A stretch of 64,000 nt of DNA from Xenorhabdus stockiae (GTDB lineage: Bacteria > Pseudomonadota > Gammaproteobacteria > Enterobacterales > Enterobacteriaceae), in the NCBI RefSeq assembly GCF_002632825.1, contig NZ_NJAJ01000027.1:1-64000 (forward strand), in the 5' to 3' direction. The notes under the pieces are model-generated. The model made no database searches. It was not told the DNA's origin and saw nothing but the letters and a program-made list of their open reading frames with translations. Below, in pieces: positions 49,536 through 59,520 of the stretch (position 1 is its first letter; the number at the start of each line of letters is the position of its first letter). A program made the translations under genes and the position numbers.

Positions 49536-50606
49536 TTATGGCAATGTCAGTCTGGCATTGGTGCCTTTCTTAATAAACGCATCCATATTCACACGTTTTC
49601 CCTGAAACTCTACCTCAACCTGAGCAGGTGCCCCGATATTAAGTGAATAAGGTAAAACTCCTGATAATTTCAGGCTATCGCCCTTACTTTTGGTACCACT
49701 AAACAGTTTCTTACCGTTAGCATCTTTAATTTCCAGCCAGCATCTGCCTTTGAAATTAAATACCAGTTCATTGCTGTTCGCGACACTGGACTGATTTTCG
49801 GTTGTTGATAAGGGAGTTGTTGATACAGGATTCGTTGATGACACAGCATCTGGCGTGATATTCGTTGTAACTGAATTCTCTGCTCCCTGATTTACAGGAG
49901 AAACACCTGTGGAGGCAGTATTGCCAGAAGCTGTCAGCGGCTGACTACCCGACTGTGGCACTGAGCCAGTCTGAGTTGATGAAGGAGCACCGGAAGATAA
50001 TGGCACCTGACTGTCTGTAGTTGTGCTATTTAATGGTACTTGTACATTCTTCTCTGTCTGAGCTGTACCAGATTGCACTTCTGTCGTATTTAGGTTGGAA
50101 CTGGCTGTCACAGATTGAGTATCACTCAGTTCACTGGCAGACTTTTGTGCCTGTATATCAGACTGTTCTGTCATTGAAGCCAAGTCTTTTTGCTGAATAT
50201 TATAATTCTGCCACCACCACACACCTGTCATACCCAATAACACAATAATGACAAGCCATGTGAATTTCATCAGCCAGCCATCACGTTTCTTACGTATTTT
50301 TTGGGCAGAAAAGCTCTGCATCTGAGATGTTTTTACTGCCTTATGCTGCATCTGTACATCGATCTTGGCTAAGATCTCAGACTCAGGCACCTGAACAAGT
50401 TTCGCATAAGCACGGATATAACCGCGAAAAAATGTGGGTACGATATTGTCAGGAACATTATCTTCTTCAATATCACGAACAGTGGACACTTTAAGACACA
50501 AGCGATCTGCCACAGTCTGCTGAGAAAGCTCATGTTTTTCACGAGCTTGACGCAAGATCTGACCCGTTGTCAGATTAGCTTCTTCTGGATGAGTTTCAGT
50601 CTTCAT
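49536..50606 (-). CDS. rodZ: Cell-shape protein RodZ
   Basis: 356 residues. N-terminal helix-turn-helix (TGQILRQAREKHELSQQTVADRLCLKVSTVRDIE) that in E. coli binds MreB, a basic juxtamembrane region, one membrane segment (about residues 114-134, FTWLVIIVLLGMTGVWWW), a long Ser/Thr/Gln/Asn-rich periplasmic linker (about 145-275) and a beta-rich C-terminal domain (ELVFNFKGRCWLEIKDANGKKLFSG). The linker is longer and more repetitive than in E. coli RodZ (337 aa). Confidence 0.96.
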   Translation of the reverse strand: MKTETHPEEANLTTGQILRQAREKHELSQQTVADRLCLKVSTVRDIEEDNVPDNIVPTFFRGYIRAYAKLVQVPESEILAKIDVQMQHKAVKTSQMQSFSAQKIRKKRDGWLMKFTWLVIIVLLGMTGVWWWQNYNIQQKDLASMTEQSDIQAQKSASELSDTQSVTASSNLNTTEVQSGTAQTEKNVQVPLNSTTTDSQVPLSSGAPSSTQTGSVPQSGSQPLTASGNTASTGVSPVNQGAENSVTTNITPDAVSSTNPVSTTPLSTTENQSSVANSNELVFNFKGRCWLEIKDANGKKLFSGTKSKGDSLKLSGVLPYSLNIGAPAQVEVEFQGKRVNMDAFIKKGTNARLTLP

Positions 50607-50749
50607 TATCTAAGGACACTGGTACTGTTCAGGTTAAAATATTCACACAAGTTAATTGACTATCAGACACAATTTAACTTGTGTAGCGAAATCATTTCAT
50701 ACTGCATAAAACGTAGGCAATCATTTATCACAACTCCTACTTATTGCAA

Positions 50750-51193
50750 TTATTCACCGCAATGGGCATAGAAGCCGGTGTTACTCTTTATAACCAAATT
50801 ATCTGTGACCAAATTGTCCGAGACCAAATTTTTAGCTTCTTTATACCGTCTTTGTTCACAGAGAAAAACGTAATAATGACCTATTACAGTATCATCTCCT
50901 GCTCCGTACTGCATTGCCATTCTGTAGTGACGGTCGGCGGATTCAGGCTGACCCGCATATTGTTCATGCAGCGCCATCCCCAAATGAGCTTGCGGATGAC
51001 GGGGTTCAGCCAGTAAAACTTTCTGAAAATGAAATCTGGCAGCCGATAAATTCCGTTCTGCCAGATACGCTTTCCCTAACTGTAATCGGGTATCTACTGC
51101 AACAGCATGATGAGACCGGTTCTGAGAATGTTCCGCACAACCAGCCACCAGACTCAAACAAACTATAGACCAAATTATTGATTTCCGTATCAT
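50750..51193 (-). CDS. pilF: Type IV pilus/TPR lipoprotein PilF (PilW), C-terminally truncated
   Basis: 147 residues; PilF-like proteins have about 250. Lipobox VAGC at residue 18 and two TPR units (TRLQLGKAYLAERNLSAARFHFQKVLLAEP; AHLGMALHEQYAGQPESADRHYRMAM). Around residue 115 the family sequence stops and is replaced by NLVSDNLVTDNLVIKSN, coded by a short tandem DNA repeat (50790-50834), then ends. So the last half of the TPR array is missing. Genomic place between rodZ and rlmN is the normal one. Confidence 0.8.
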   Translation of the reverse strand: MIRKSIIWSIVCLSLVAGCAEHSQNRSHHAVAVDTRLQLGKAYLAERNLSAARFHFQKVLLAEPRHPQAHLGMALHEQYAGQPESADRHYRMAMQYGAGDDTVIGHYYVFLCEQRRYKEAKNLVSDNLVTDNLVIKSNTGFYAHCGE

Positions 51194-51264
51194 ATCATTT
51201 TCATTTATAAGGATATGTCAAACTTCGCCAGATTTTTAGCCAATTACAAGAATTGAACAAAAAA

Positions 51265-52473
51265 TTAGACTGTTTTTACCTGAATAGGTTCACCTGCCAG
51301 ACGTTTTCTCATTGTCCGCTTGGTTCTGTCGATAACTTCGCCAGCCAGCTGTCCACAGGCAGCATCGATATCATCACCTCTGGTTTTTCGCACGATGGTA
51401 GTAAAGCCATACCCCATCAGTACCTTGGAGAAACGGTCAATCCGGCTGTTGGAGCTGCGCCCGTAAGGTGCTCCGGGGAACGGGTTCCAGGGGATCAGGT
51501 TGATTTTACTTGGTGTATCTTTCAGGCATTCGGCTAATTGGTGAGCCTGTTCCACGCTGTCATTCACGTGATCGAGCATCACATACTCTACCGTGACCCG
51601 TCCCTGATTAGCATTCGACTTAGTCAGATAGCGGCGGACACCAGCCAGAAACTCTTCGATATTGTACTTACGGTTAATCGGTACAATTTCATCACGGATA
51701 TCGTCAGTGGGTGCATGAAGAGAAATTGCCAGAGCAACGTCGATCATATCACCCAGTTTATCCAGTGCAGGCACTACGCCGGATGTTGATAGGGTTACGC
51801 GACGTTTTGACAGGCCAAATCCAAAATCATCCATCATGATTTCCATGGCCGGCACCACATTGTTCAGGTTCAGCAACGGCTCTCCCATGCCCATCATCAC
51901 CACATTGGTGATTGGGCGGCGACCACTGGATTTCAGCGAGCCAATAATTTTAGCGGCACGCCAAACCTGACCAATAATTTCAGAAACCCGCAGGTTGCGG
52001 TTAAAACCCTGCTGGGCAGTAGAGCAAAACTTACATTCTAAAGCGCACCCTACCTGAGATGAGACACACAGTGTCGCCCGGTCATCTTCCGGAATATAAA
52101 CTGTTTCGACCTGTTGATCGCCAACAGTAATTGCCCACTTGATAGTACCATCCGAAGAACGCTGTTCTTCTGCAACTTCAGGTGCTCTGATTTCAGCAAC
52201 CTGTTGTAGTTTTGCCCTGAGCACTTTATTGATGTCAGTCATTTGCTCAAAGTCGTCATAGCAATAGTGGTACATCCATTTCATGACCTGATCGGCACGA
52301 AAAGGTTTTTCCCCCATTTCAATGAAAAACTGACGCATTTGTTTGCGGTTGAGATCAAGCAGATTAATTTTGCCGCTTGTCTTATCCCGCGTAAAAGTCT
52401 TATCAGGTGTGAAAGAAGTGGCAGAAGTTGAACATTGTTCGGCTGTATTAGGTTGGGACATTGTCTGGGACAT
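51265..52473 (-). CDS. rlmN: Dual-specificity 23S rRNA/tRNA methyltransferase RlmN
   Basis: 402 residues from [13 protein letters not shown], chosen over an ATG 19 codons upstream. Radical SAM enzyme that methylates A2503 of 23S rRNA and A37 of some tRNAs. The CxxxCxxC cluster is in [27 protein letters not shown] and the catalytic Cys near [15 protein letters not shown] are present. The N-terminal 30 residues are low in conservation. Confidence 0.96.
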   Translation of the reverse strand: MSQTMSQPNTAEQCSTSATSFTPDKTFTRDKTSGKINLLDLNRKQMRQFFIEMGEKPFRADQVMKWMYHYCYDDFEQMTDINKVLRAKLQQVAEIRAPEVAEEQRSSDGTIKWAITVGDQQVETVYIPEDDRATLCVSSQVGCALECKFCSTAQQGFNRNLRVSEIIGQVWRAAKIIGSLKSSGRRPITNVVMMGMGEPLLNLNNVVPAMEIMMDDFGFGLSKRRVTLSTSGVVPALDKLGDMIDVALAISLHAPTDDIRDEIVPINRKYNIEEFLAGVRRYLTKSNANQGRVTVEYVMLDHVNDSVEQAHQLAECLKDTPSKINLIPWNPFPGAPYGRSSNSRIDRFSKVLMGYGFTTIVRKTRGDDIDAACGQLAGEVIDRTKRTMRKRLAGEPIQVKTV

Positions 52474-52655
52474 ATTGTTACATCGCCTCGTTGTTACACT
52501 TTCGGCTCTGTGCTGATTGTATTTCAGCACTAAGTTTTCATGCGGTGACTACTGATTCAGTAAACAGACTTCATATTCATAAACATAACTCAATACATGT
52601 TCTCTTTTGCGAAAACATATCCAGCGTTAATCGTTTGTTGAAATGAAATAATAAA

Positions 52656-52683
52656 CGCCCCGCTAAGTCAAATCAGCGGGGCG
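52656..52683 (-). terminator. ndk terminator
   Basis: CGCCCCGCT / AGCGGGGCG, 9-bp GC-rich stem followed by TTTATTATTT on the ndk strand. Confidence 0.88.
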
Positions 52684-52782
52684 CGACATTGTACAAACTT
52701 TACTGTTCAGATGCTACGAGAACTAAACATCCCGACCATCTTTCAGGTCGTCTTTTTGAAGCGGCTCGAAACTTATTGAATA

Positions 52783-53211
52783 TTAGCTGCGAGAGAAAAC
52801 TTCATCATCACTGAAGAAGTAAGCAATTTCACGGTTTGCAGATTCAATGGAATCTGAGCCGTGTACCGCATTTTCAGTAAAACTGTCGGCATAATCAGCA
52901 CGCAGAGTACCGGCCAGCGCGTTGTCCGGGTTAGTTGCACCCATCAGATCACGGTGACGCTGAACTGCATTTTCACCTTCCAAAACCTGTACCATGATTG
53001 GGCCGGATGTCATGAACTCTACCAGACCATCAAAGAAAGGGCGGCCTTTGTGCTCGGCATAAAAACCTTCAGCTTGTTCACGAGTTAAATGCAGCATTTT
53101 AGCAGCGATGATTTTAAAACCGGCACTTTCAAAACGAGCATAGATGGAACCGATAACATCTTTCTTCACAGCATTAGGTTTAATAATGGAAAAAGTACGT
53201 TCAATCGTCAT
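52783..53211 (-). CDS. ndk: Nucleoside diphosphate kinase
   Basis: 142 residues. Balances NTP and dNTP pools. Starts [16 protein letters not shown]; active-site histidine in [34 protein letters not shown] is the nucleotide-binding loop. RBS AGGGG about 7 nt before ATG. Confidence 0.99.
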   Translation of the reverse strand: MTIERTFSIIKPNAVKKDVIGSIYARFESAGFKIIAAKMLHLTREQAEGFYAEHKGRPFFDGLVEFMTSGPIMVQVLEGENAVQRHRDLMGATNPDNALAGTLRADYADSFTENAVHGSDSIESANREIAYFFSDDEVFSRS

Positions 53212-53631
53212 TGGATAACCCCTTTGGCACTTTCAGCGATGATTCATTTTAATTTTATATTCCCCCTGATAACACAGAAGGACAGAATTTATCCTGTTTT
53301 CCTGACAGGAATAAAAATAGGCGTTGATTATAGGAGGAGACTTTCGGCTTGCCTACAAAAAACACAACATTTTATTAAAACATTCTTAGCGAAAATGATA
53401 ATTTTTTAGCACAAATCACATTTTTGCAGTACAAACCAATTAAAGACGATACGAGTTAAACACATTTTCAGCACTAACTCCTATTTCAGATATCTTACTT
53501 TTCTATCGATATGCACTGTCTTATTGATTCATTTTATAAAATAATGCCTATGCAGGCGATAATTTCCCGCTTAGGCATTCTGACCAAGATCATTGACTTC
53601 GCGCGTTATATCATTATTTAAACAACTTCAG
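53212..53631. other. Gene-free stretch upstream of ndk
   Basis: 420 bases with the ndk promoter region. Near the far end is a long-loop inverted repeat (AATGCCTA 53543-53550 / TAGGCATT 53572-53579), possibly the terminator of the small secreted-protein gene. Nothing else is seen. Confidence 0.5.
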
Positions 53632-53958
53632 TTACAAAACCGTATCTTTCACACACTGAATAAAAGGCTTAACCTGTTCTTGTCTTTTCTCATCCAGTGG
53701 TTTTTTAGTTTCATCAGAAACTTCAAATTGCCCTGTAAACTGCTCATTACTGTCTTTTGTTGTCTTATCAGAAGTACCGATAATGCTAATAGTATATTTA
53801 TGTCCTTCAGGTAATAAATGTGTGCATTTTTTCAATGCGCCCTGATTAACCACTTCTTTAATGACTATTTTATTATCAATATCTTTTGCTGATGTATCTG
53901 CCAAAGAAACGGGTATATAAAATAAACCCAGTAACAAAGCATATGAAACAACTTTCAT
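53632..53958 (-). CDS. Small secreted protein, unrecognised
   Basis: 108 residues with a clear signal peptide (MKVVSYALLLGLFYIPVSLA, cut likely after SLA-D). The mature part, about 87 residues, has two Cys (KKCTHLLPEG and FIQCVKD), which may form a disulfide, and looks beta-rich. Ribosome site GAGGAAAT about 7 nt before ATG. Lies alone between ndk and pbpC. I do not recognise the family. Confidence 0.7.
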   Translation of the reverse strand: MKVVSYALLLGLFYIPVSLADTSAKDIDNKIVIKEVVNQGALKKCTHLLPEGHKYTISIIGTSDKTTKDSNEQFTGQFEVSDETKKPLDEKRQEQVKPFIQCVKDTVL

Positions 53959-54142
53959 CTTTATTTCCTCACTGGTTGAATTAACATACAGCTATTAAAT
54001 AAATTACAACTTACTGACTCAACATCTTAAAAGATCAATATATTCCGAACAGAGCAGCAATAAGTTTACTTTAAAACAAAAAATACGATTAATTTTTTGT
54101 CTATGACGAAATTTTTGACCCACACCACAAATCGTAACCGGA

Positions 54143-56464
54143 TCATTTTAATACAAAATTAATTATGCTGATTTGCCCACTCAGATCTAAAACACTAAGC
54201 TGATATTTTCCTGACTGTGACAATGTTTTCGTCCACGACTGGTTATTTTCAGTCACGGTAACCTGCTCACCATTCAAAAACCACCATTGTTGTCCCTGAC
54301 CGCCCTGTGTTGCTACCCGCAGATCCAACGTCCGTTGACCGGGCAAGCGAGTCAGAACATCCCCTTCTCGGATACCGGTAATCAATAACGGTGCGTCATC
54401 TGTTTTCATTGGCGGGCACTGAGGATTAATTGGAGGAAGACGATTTGCCCGACGCTCTTTCTCTGGCAGCCATGCTTCCAGTGCAATAGGCCATAAAGAG
54501 ATTGTTTCAGGTCGGGCATCAGTGCAATCGGCAGCAACACGTAAACCGTTTTTATCGATCCATATCTGTTCATGGATACCCGAAATCGATTCCTGCCCCG
54601 TAGATGGCAGTGTCGGCGGAATGGTGTTATCCAGAATCCAGCTCAAACGGCGCTGACGGCAGTTGCTGTCTTCCGACCGGAATGCCGTACCACTCGGCCA
54701 GCAAATAACTGCCTGACTGACATTCTCCGGTCGCGGATCAACAGGAATAGGTTGCGAACCATAGTGCAGATCAGCCATCAATAATCCATGAATCTGGTTC
54801 ATGATAGGAATTGCAGTCGCATAACCAGACTGCCCTGCTACAGGTGTCCCGTCCGGCCTGCCGACCCAGACACCGATGGTGTATCGGGCATTTAAACCGA
54901 TTGCCCATGCGTCACGATAGCCATAACTCGTGCCTGTTTTCCATGCCAGCGGCACTTCGGCGGGCAAGACATTATCCGGTAGCGGGCGGCTTTCCCCTGC
55001 CATAATCCGCCTGACAATCCAGGCGGCTCCCGGAGTAAAAAGCTGTCTGTCCCTCAGTTCCTGCTGTGCAGTAAAGCGTAACGGAGAGACTTTTCCCTGA
55101 CGGGCAAACGCGCTATAAACAGAAACCAGCTGATCCATACGAACCGACGTTCCTCCCAGAATCAGCGCCAGATTCGGCTCACTTCCCAGAGGGAAACGCA
55201 GCGTCATACCTGCATTACGCAAATTGGCAGTAAACCGTTTCGCGCCATAGGCTTCCAGAAGCTGTACTACAGGTAAGTTTAGTGAACGAGTCAGTGCCTC
55301 ACTGGCGCTGACCGGGCCATTAAACCCACTATCAAAATTTCCCGGCCGATAATTATCGAAACGGCGGGGAACATCCTGTAAAAGAGATTCCGCATGGATC
55401 AGGCCATCATCCAAAGCCATTGCATACAGAAACGGTTTTAATGTCGAACCCGGAGAGCGCCACGCGCTGACCATATCAACATGGCCAAAACGGCTGTTAT
55501 CCTGAAAATCCGCCGAGCCAATATAAGCCTTCACTGTCATATCAGTATGATCGACCACCAGCACACCAATTGATGTTTTTTCCGCTAACTGATATTTCCA
55601 GTTAATCACCATATCTTCCAGTTGGCGCTGCAAGCCGGTATCAATAGTGGTTCGGATAATTTCCTGCTGATTATTGAGAGCCATTCTCCTTGCCAACAAA
55701 GGGGCAAGTTGAGGAACCTGACGGGGAGCCAGCCACAAATTTTCGTCCTCAATATCCGCCACTTTTTCTGCTGACCAAACACCATATTGCTTCAATCGCT
55801 GCAATACCTTGTCACGGGCAGCCTGAGCCCGCTCAGGATAGCGATCCGGCCTTAAACGACTCGGAGCCTGTGGCAAAACTGCCAATAATGCCGCTTCACC
55901 GGATGATAAATCTGACGGCGATTTTCCCAGATAAGCCCAACTTGCCGCCCCGATGCCCTGTAACGTACCTCCAAATGGCGCCCGGTTCAGATACATCTCC
56001 AGAATTTCATCTTTTGAGTAGTACCACTCTAATTGCAGAGTACGCCAAAGCTGTTTGAACTTCCCACCAAAAGTACGTGAATGAGGATCAATCAAACGGG
56101 CAACCTGCATAGAGATCGTACTTCCCCCCGAGACAATTTTACCAGCGCGTATATCCTGCCAAGCTGCCCGTAACAATGAAGCTGGGTTCACTCCCGGATG
56201 CTGGTAAAACCAACGGTCTTCATAGGTTAAGAGTGCCTGAATGTATTCAGGAGAAACCTGCTCTAGAGTCACGGGATAACGCCAGATCCCTTCACTATCA
56301 GCAAAACGCCATAAAGGTGAACCATCAGCGCCTACCACAACGCGTGCGGCGGGGGCGTTTTTCAGTGGCAAAGGCCAGATTTTGTCGGCCAGCCATAAAG
56401 TGGCAGGCAGAATCAATAAAATGGCCAGAATAATAAGGTAACTGCGCAGGAAATATTTTCTCAT
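54143..56464 (-). CDS. pbpC: Penicillin-binding protein 1C
   Basis: 773 residues, usual length. N-terminal membrane anchor; glycosyltransferase 51 domain (EDRWFYQHPGVNPASLLRA, GGSTISMQVARL, KDEILEMYLNRAPFGG); transpeptidase domain with SxxK in WRSPGSTLKPFLYAM, SLNLPV and KTGTSYGYRDAWAIG; and the PBP1C C-terminal domain. In E. coli it is downstream of the alpha-2-macroglobulin gene yfhM, which is not seen here; a hairpin and the Ig-repeat genes lie upstream instead. Confidence 0.97.
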   Translation of the reverse strand: MRKYFLRSYLIILAILLILPATLWLADKIWPLPLKNAPAARVVVGADGSPLWRFADSEGIWRYPVTLEQVSPEYIQALLTYEDRWFYQHPGVNPASLLRAAWQDIRAGKIVSGGSTISMQVARLIDPHSRTFGGKFKQLWRTLQLEWYYSKDEILEMYLNRAPFGGTLQGIGAASWAYLGKSPSDLSSGEAALLAVLPQAPSRLRPDRYPERAQAARDKVLQRLKQYGVWSAEKVADIEDENLWLAPRQVPQLAPLLARRMALNNQQEIIRTTIDTGLQRQLEDMVINWKYQLAEKTSIGVLVVDHTDMTVKAYIGSADFQDNSRFGHVDMVSAWRSPGSTLKPFLYAMALDDGLIHAESLLQDVPRRFDNYRPGNFDSGFNGPVSASEALTRSLNLPVVQLLEAYGAKRFTANLRNAGMTLRFPLGSEPNLALILGGTSVRMDQLVSVYSAFARQGKVSPLRFTAQQELRDRQLFTPGAAWIVRRIMAGESRPLPDNVLPAEVPLAWKTGTSYGYRDAWAIGLNARYTIGVWVGRPDGTPVAGQSGYATAIPIMNQIHGLLMADLHYGSQPIPVDPRPENVSQAVICWPSGTAFRSEDSNCRQRRLSWILDNTIPPTLPSTGQESISGIHEQIWIDKNGLRVAADCTDARPETISLWPIALEAWLPEKERRANRLPPINPQCPPMKTDDAPLLITGIREGDVLTRLPGQRTLDLRVATQGGQGQQWWFLNGEQVTVTENNQSWTKTLSQSGKYQLSVLDLSGQISIINFVLK

Positions 56465-56484
56465 TGAAACTGAATCCGACAGAA

Positions 56485-56517
56485 ATCAGCCCTTATTATC
56501 AGTAATAAGGGCTGATT
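56485..56517 (-). terminator. Terminator downstream of the Ig-repeat gene
   Basis: ATCAGCCCTTATTA / TAATAAGGGCTGAT, perfect 14-bp stem with a 4-nt loop, followed by TTTCTG on the minus strand. It lies about 20 bases before the pbpC start and would insulate it. Confidence 0.85.
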
Positions 56518-56628
56518 AAACAAAATGAAATTGCAGAAATCGATAGAGAAATTGGATAGAACTAGAATCCAGCAACCATATACCACAGCCAGTGATTTCG
56601 ACTTTTACTATGGAATAATGAACTGATA

Positions 56629-59346
56629 TCACTCAAGACCAACACCACCTCCATACGCGCCAGATTGTAGCAAATTAATTTTTGCATAAGCATGTTGAAC
56701 ATACCCTTGTGAATCCTTAACGGTAACGGTAACTGTTTCAAACATATCATGCTGTATTATAGCGGTGGGCTCGCTAAGAGTGGCTACCGTGTGGAACCAA
56801 GCACCACCAAGCCACACTGATCCTGAAGGTTGACTAAAAGTAACATAAAAAGCACTAACAGAAACCTCTACGTTACCTGAAACATTATCATTTAGACCTT
56901 TTACTCCGATTGAGAATGTTACAGAACCGCCTTCTCCTAATTCAGCGTTATCAGGAGCTATTGTAATAATGTAAGGTTTAGCAAATGTAACATGCGCTGT
57001 ACTGTGCACAGAAGGATCTATCCACTGCATCATATGCATAGGAACAGAAGCTGTTACCGTAGTGGAGCCCTCCTGATTGCTGGTAATCTGTGTCGTAGCC
57101 TCACCTTTAGCGTTTGTTGTGTTAGACAATGGGACTAATGTGATACCTTTATTATCTGCATTGAAAACAATCTCTACACCCTCTGCTTCTTCTATTATTT
57201 TAGCTGTTAACGATGCGGAGGTTCCCACTGGTACAAAGCTATTTTCTGGTTGTAAAGAAATAGAATTCACTATAGCACCATAAATCTGCGCTGTAGCACT
57301 TTTTCCCAACGCCGTGGCGGTAGCGGTTATTAAACCCTCCATGCTGCTACATCTTGTCATGGCCTGCCCCTTATAATTCGTTTTCGCAGACATTGGGTAA
57401 ACCATGTTGAGATAGTAGGGAGCATCTGTGGTAAAATTAACCTCTATGCCGCTTAGAGCTATACTCCCTGTTACCATTACTGTAGCTGTTAACTGCACAG
57501 AACCTCCCACCACTATAGTGATATTTTCAGGTTGTAAGGAAATCGATTCTATTTGAACGAAATCAATATGCGCCATAGCGTTTTTCCCCATCGCCGTAGC
57601 GGTAACTGTAGTAGCGACTACGTGATTGCTGGTAACCTGTGTCAAAGCCACGCCATATTCATCCGTTGTAGCAGAAAATGGATTTAATGTGACACCATTA
57701 TCTGCACTGAAAGCAACTTCTATACCCTCTTGGGTTATTCCCCCAGTTTCTTTTACTGTAGCTGTTAACCATACAGTGGAACCCACAGCTACTATGTTAT
57801 TTTCAGGTTGAAGGGAAATTGATTCTACTTTAATTGATGGGAAATGAATTCGCTTTGTTGCTTTCGTTTTTTTATCAATATCCAGTTCTCCTGTGAGTGT
57901 CACTGTCTCACCAGCGTGATTAGAATCATAGAGTTCAAAACTTATTTTCCCCGATTCACCTGTAATAACAGATATTGTTTGAACTCTACTATCTTCTTTA
58001 AAAGATGCGCTGCCATCAATGCTTAAATTCAATTTACGGTTAGCAGTATTTACACCTTCCCCTGTTCCAGTAAGAATAGCCTGGACTTTTTGGGATTGCA
58101 TATTACCGCCTACTATTTCATTGCCATGAATAAGTTCAAATTTAAGCGTGTATTGTACTGAGTCTACACCTATATATTTTATTTTTTCACTTATTGAATA
58201 ATGAGTATAACCTCTATTTGTAATCACATAGAAAATCTCTGTCCACACATTATTCTTAAAATATTCAAAAGGAATATTATAAGAGTAATTATCAATAACT
58301 CCTTCCATTCTATAAATAGGTGGTATTAAACTGTTCACATCAGGAATGTTATTTTTTTCTTTTGTGAAAAACAAAAGACGATCGTTATCTTTATAATTAA
58401 TATTATTTTGAATAATCCCTACAAAACTGCTTTTACCCGGAGCACCATGTATTACACCCCCATCAGCACTTGGTATATATAATTTTTCTAGATCATCGAT
58501 ATTTAAAAACGGCCTTGGTGTAATAAAAAATACACTTTCTGACATTTGTACAGGATTATGATCCAAAATTTCACAACCCAAAGATAGTATCGTTGGTTTA
58601 TAATTTGTATCGCTACCAATAGGTTTATTATTTGAATAAACACGAAATCTAATCTTTCCAGACTGTTCATCACTTATTAAGCTAATGAAGTCATTTTCAT
58701 TATATTTTACTGGAATGTAGTTGATTAACTGCCCAGTATTTTCATCTGAATCAGATGTAATAATAATATCTCTATTAATATCTGTGTCAGGTGAAGAAAC
58801 CAGATAAATCAGCGCTTTTTTCAGTGGGGTGCTAGATGCGTCGCCCCCTGTATCTTCTAATAACTTAGCTTCATAAAGAAAATAATTATCCTGAGGGTCA
58901 TTTATTTTTGGATCTGAATATTTTTCAGGAATAACACAAACAAGCTTATTAGGTTTCAACTGCAAACTGCCTCGAATGATTTTTTTTACACTGTATTTAA
59001 AATCATTATCATAACCAACTATTTCAGATGAAGAAAATTTTACAGTAAATAACACCAAACCATCTGTTATGGTATTAGCATCAGAGACATCAATTGCTAC
59101 CTTGTAATGCCCCACAATACTTTTTTCCGAGCCAGATGATACAGGAGCCTCTCCTATAGGAACTATTGTTATACCTGCACTTTTTGCCGTAACGTCAAGA
59201 AATAGTCCTTGTGGAAAATAAAGTTCAGAGCTTAGTGTCACATCAAGATAAAACTGTTGACCATAAATTACGGTAGTCTCATTCGGGACTGACAAGGTTG
59301 CAGTTACTATAGAATCAGACAAATTATTTTTATTTACGGTTGCCAT
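56629..59346 (-). CDS. Large Ig-repeat (invasin-like Big-1) protein
   Basis: 905 residues, no signal peptide and no outer-membrane barrel. Residues 1-100: family N-terminal domain (SVPNETTVIYGQQFYLDVTL). Residues 100-500: a large region shared with the next gene (VKKIIRGSLQLKPNKLVCVIPE, LLFFTKEKNN). About 505-795: three Big-1 type Ig domains each starting SISLQPEN, with the GIEV.F.AD.GVTL.P....T...G.A.TQ.TS pattern. Last about 110 residues: a different Ig-like domain ending QSGAYGGGVGLE. RBS GAGGTGA about 4 nt before ATG. Invasin-type domains usually mediate binding at the cell surface; how this one is exported is unknown. Confidence 0.85.
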   Translation of the reverse strand: MATVNKNNLSDSIVTATLSVPNETTVIYGQQFYLDVTLSSELYFPQGLFLDVTAKSAGITIVPIGEAPVSSGSEKSIVGHYKVAIDVSDANTITDGLVLFTVKFSSSEIVGYDNDFKYSVKKIIRGSLQLKPNKLVCVIPEKYSDPKINDPQDNYFLYEAKLLEDTGGDASSTPLKKALIYLVSSPDTDINRDIIITSDSDENTGQLINYIPVKYNENDFISLISDEQSGKIRFRVYSNNKPIGSDTNYKPTILSLGCEILDHNPVQMSESVFFITPRPFLNIDDLEKLYIPSADGGVIHGAPGKSSFVGIIQNNINYKDNDRLLFFTKEKNNIPDVNSLIPPIYRMEGVIDNYSYNIPFEYFKNNVWTEIFYVITNRGYTHYSISEKIKYIGVDSVQYTLKFELIHGNEIVGGNMQSQKVQAILTGTGEGVNTANRKLNLSIDGSASFKEDSRVQTISVITGESGKISFELYDSNHAGETVTLTGELDIDKKTKATKRIHFPSIKVESISLQPENNIVAVGSTVWLTATVKETGGITQEGIEVAFSADNGVTLNPFSATTDEYGVALTQVTSNHVVATTVTATAMGKNAMAHIDFVQIESISLQPENITIVVGGSVQLTATVMVTGSIALSGIEVNFTTDAPYYLNMVYPMSAKTNYKGQAMTRCSSMEGLITATATALGKSATAQIYGAIVNSISLQPENSFVPVGTSASLTAKIIEEAEGVEIVFNADNKGITLVPLSNTTNAKGEATTQITSNQEGSTTVTASVPMHMMQWIDPSVHSTAHVTFAKPYIITIAPDNAELGEGGSVTFSIGVKGLNDNVSGNVEVSVSAFYVTFSQPSGSVWLGGAWFHTVATLSEPTAIIQHDMFETVTVTVKDSQGYVQHAYAKINLLQSGAYGGGVGLE

Positions 59347-59520
59347 AACTTCACCTCATGAATTGATATATTTTGGCTCACCTAATAGGAAACTTATGAG
59401 TGCCAATCTTAGGAAATCCGCAGGTTTTTATTTTATCCAATCATTCATAATGAAAATGGAATTCCTTTTCCATATATATTATTTAAAAATATCAATCAAT
59501 AAAATGAAAAATATTATTCA

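Noticed and set aside
54572-56433. Plus-strand open frames inside pbpC
   Set aside because: Antisense shadows of a conserved gene, with no supporting start signals.
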